IMG/VR virus record: IMGVR_UViG_3300012930_000019
Coordinates: 1 to 40,041 of that record
Source: a virus
Reading direction: 5' to 3' (one strand)
Length of the DNA: 40,041 nucleotides
Positions 39,013 to 40,041 of the stretch are shown piece by piece. Under the pieces are notes generated by a model that did not search any database, was not told where the DNA came from, and was given only the letters and a program-made list of their open reading frames with translations. Position 1 is the stretch's first letter, and every line of letters begins with the position of its first letter. The translations under genes and the position numbers were made by a program.

Positions 39013-39113
39013 GGTCGCCTCCAGTTGGCTATTCAGTGACACTTGGTGTGCTAGTACCGCCTTAAGCCCAGTATCCTTTCGGAGCTGGGCGTAAAGCGGG
39101 CAGGGAAATTAGA

Positions 39114-39230
39114 TCATCGGCGTGGCCAAGAGGCCGCGACAACGAACACTATAGACCACATATGTATTAGCACGACGATCATAGCGTATTTGATATTCCT
39201 AACGATGCGATCTTCTTGTTCCTTGGTCAC
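39114..39230 (-). CDS. Small single-span membrane protein
   Basis: A 38-aa protein with a GTG start overlapping the previous stop (GTGA). Sequence MTKEQEDRIVRNIKYAMIVV continues with a hydrophobic span (IVVLIHMWSIVFVVAASW) and ends PRR. It looks like a small inner-membrane peptide. About 100 bases without a supported gene follow it on the left. Confidence 0.45.
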   Translation of the reverse strand: MTKEQEDRIVRNIKYAMIVVLIHMWSIVFVVAASWPRR

Positions 39231-39397
39231 GCCCACACCAGCGCCAGCTCGATAATCTGCACGCCACGGAAACCAGCGACAACCATGTGGAAACCGCGCA
39301 ATGCGTTGCCGAAAGCATCGCGATAGGCGCCGCCGTACTGGCGATGCTCAATGCGGGCTTGCTTGTGGGCTGCGGTGAACATCTGGGCTTTGGTCAT
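39227..39397 (-). CDS. Small phage protein (MTKAQ-type)
   Basis: A 56-aa protein starting MTKAQMFTAAHKQARIEHRQ, then YGGAYRDAFGNALRGFHMVV. Small phage proteins with this MTK..F.AAH opening and Y....F..AL pattern are widespread and of unknown function. It has a GGAG site and is the first gene after the promoter/operator at 39424-39463. The 56-aa length is typical of this type. Confidence 0.65.
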   Translation of the reverse strand: MTKAQMFTAAHKQARIEHRQYGGAYRDAFGNALRGFHMVVAGFRGVQIIELALVWA

Positions 39398-39423
39398 CTG
39401 ATTTGCTCCGTTCTGGTAGCCTC

Positions 39424-39463
39424 ACCATACACGGCCCAAACCGCTAGTCAATGGTTGATTGAC
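39424..39463 (-). promoter_or_regulatory. Promoter and 17-bp palindromic operator of the right-hand operon
   Basis: Minus strand: -35 TTGACT (39446-39451), 16-nt spacer, -10 TATGGT (39424-39429). A palindrome GTCAAT-GGTTG-ATTGAC (39447-39463) has its inner arm on the -35 box, the same layout as at 31797-31837. A repressor or activator binding it would control the small-gene block. It lies in the 145-base gap before the gene at 39227; nothing else is seen in that gap. Confidence 0.7.
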
Positions 39464-39542
39464 GGAATTTGTACGATTTCTGAATTATTTTTACTCAACG
39501 TCGGATGGCGATAGCCTTAGCCGCGTTACCAGCCGCAAAAGC

Positions 39543-39611
39543 TTAGTCTTTCTGATCTCGCCGCTTCTTGCTGGCGCGCTGCACGATTAGCGGATGCGGG
39601 TTCTTTCTCAT
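39543..39611 (-). CDS. Possible 22-aa basic peptide
   Basis: A short frame MRKNPHPLIVQRASKKRRDQ, then KD, whose ATG overlaps the stop of the replication-type gene (ATGA). Very basic. The overlap is the only evidence for translation. Confidence 0.25.
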   Translation of the reverse strand: MRKNPHPLIVQRASKKRRDQKD

Positions 39612-40041
39612 GGCTTCCTCTCCAGCAATTCTGTCGGCACCTTGCATCCAGGCTGGGATGGGGATGGACCATAGGCCAAATTCCAATTATTGGTCTTGGC
39701 ATAGATTCTCAGAACGAGCGGCCAATCGATATTGATGGTCTGACAGGGCGCAACGGGAGCGGCGATCGTCTCGAAATATTTCCCATTCAACCAACTCGCT
39801 GCGTGATAGGTGAATCTTTCCTCTTGGCCGCGCACGCTCTTGGCGTAGATTGGTGCAGCTACCATCGCTTGCCGTTGCTCGTCTTCGTCCAGCTTTCGCC
39901 ATGCCTTGAATGCAAGAAATTTGCTTGAATTGAAACGAGGTGGATAGAGTTTCCAGAATTCGAGGAATGTGCCTGTGTATGCGATCTTTGCCGGTAGCTT
40001 CTTTTCTTTTGGTGGTGCGGGCAATTGGAGGTCGAATAGCT
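39608..40041 (-). CDS. Replication-type protein, C-terminal part (5' end outside window)
   Basis: The frame is open to the window edge and reads LFDLQLPAPPKEKKLP before the likely domain. The domain has FLEFWKLYPPR, KFLAFKAWRKLDEDE and an end FTYHAASWLNGKYFET. This W..YP...K..A..AW, then F..H.ASWLN pattern is typical of the C-terminal domain of phage replication (O/DnaT-type) proteins. The N-terminal DNA-binding half would lie outside the window. A TTG at 40024 is only an apparent start. Confidence 0.7.
   Translation of the reverse strand, partial: LFDLQLPAPPKEKKLPAKIAYTGTFLEFWKLYPPRFNSSKFLAFKAWRKLDEDEQRQAMVAAPIYAKSVRGQEERFTYHAASWLNGKYFETIAAPVAPCQTINIDWPLVLRIYAKTNNWNLAYGPSPSQPGCKVPTELLERKP

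Noticed and set aside
1-40041. CRISPR arrays, tRNA genes, insertion sequences, attachment sites
   Set aside because: No regularly spaced repeats, cloverleaf-like sequences, transposase genes or long terminal repeats were seen by eye. A tRNA scan and repeat search were not possible here.

Overview
The window is an internal piece of a tailed double-stranded DNA bacteriophage (or prophage) genome. Every gene I can support lies on the minus strand, so transcription runs from right (40041) to left (1). Genes are packed tightly, and many stop and start codons overlap as ATGA, TGATG, GTGA or TAATG. The portal, the gp4-like and gp10-like tail proteins and the absence of a recognisable tail tube or sheath suggest a P22-like podovirus. 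The host is probably an alphaproteobacterium, perhaps Rhizobiales. That rests only on the style of the small proteins, the TTGAC-type promoters and the moderately high G+C. No integrase, repressor or lysin is visible, so lifestyle is unresolved. Both ends cut through genes.

Right part (about 31.9-40.0 kb): a block of more than 20 mostly tiny genes. It starts with the end of a replication-type protein, followed by a strong promoter with a palindromic operator. Then come small cytoplasmic or membrane proteins (DUF551-like, a Lar-like zinc protein, a small protein with an SSB-like C-terminal tip, several membrane peptides). It ends with the terminase small subunit, a secreted protein and a coiled-coil protein. 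A clear intrinsic terminator closes the block.

Middle (about 17.1-31.8 kb): a second promoter with the same 17-bp operator layout drives the packaging and head genes. These are the terminase large subunit interrupted by a LAGLIDADG intein, a run of small zinc-motif or HTH-like proteins and a GIY-YIG-like protein, then the portal, a KGGRV-repeat protein, a GroES-like co-chaperonin, a DUF2158-like protein, a scaffold-like protein, two paralogous proteins, a glycosyltransferase-like protein and a small membrane protein.

Left part (1-17.1 kb): a promoter and leader with an internal terminator, then a decoration-type protein, the major capsid protein, a beta-helix protein, a second KGGRV protein, a frameshifted DUF6582-like gene, a gp4-like tail accessory protein that seems to start at ATC, a fibre with a signal peptide, an adaptor, a collar-domain fibre, a gp10-like hub, a third KGGRV protein, a free-standing HNH endonuclease, a GNAT-like protein and a large partial protein that is probably ejected with the DNA.

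Taken together: terminase packages DNA through the portal into a capsid built on the scaffold, possibly helped by the co-chaperonin. The gp4-, adaptor- and gp10-like proteins close the head, and the fibres bind the host. The small-gene block presumably retunes the host. The most interesting items are the intein, the twin operators, the KGGRV family, the non-canonical ATC start, the frameshifted gene and the SSB-tail mimic.
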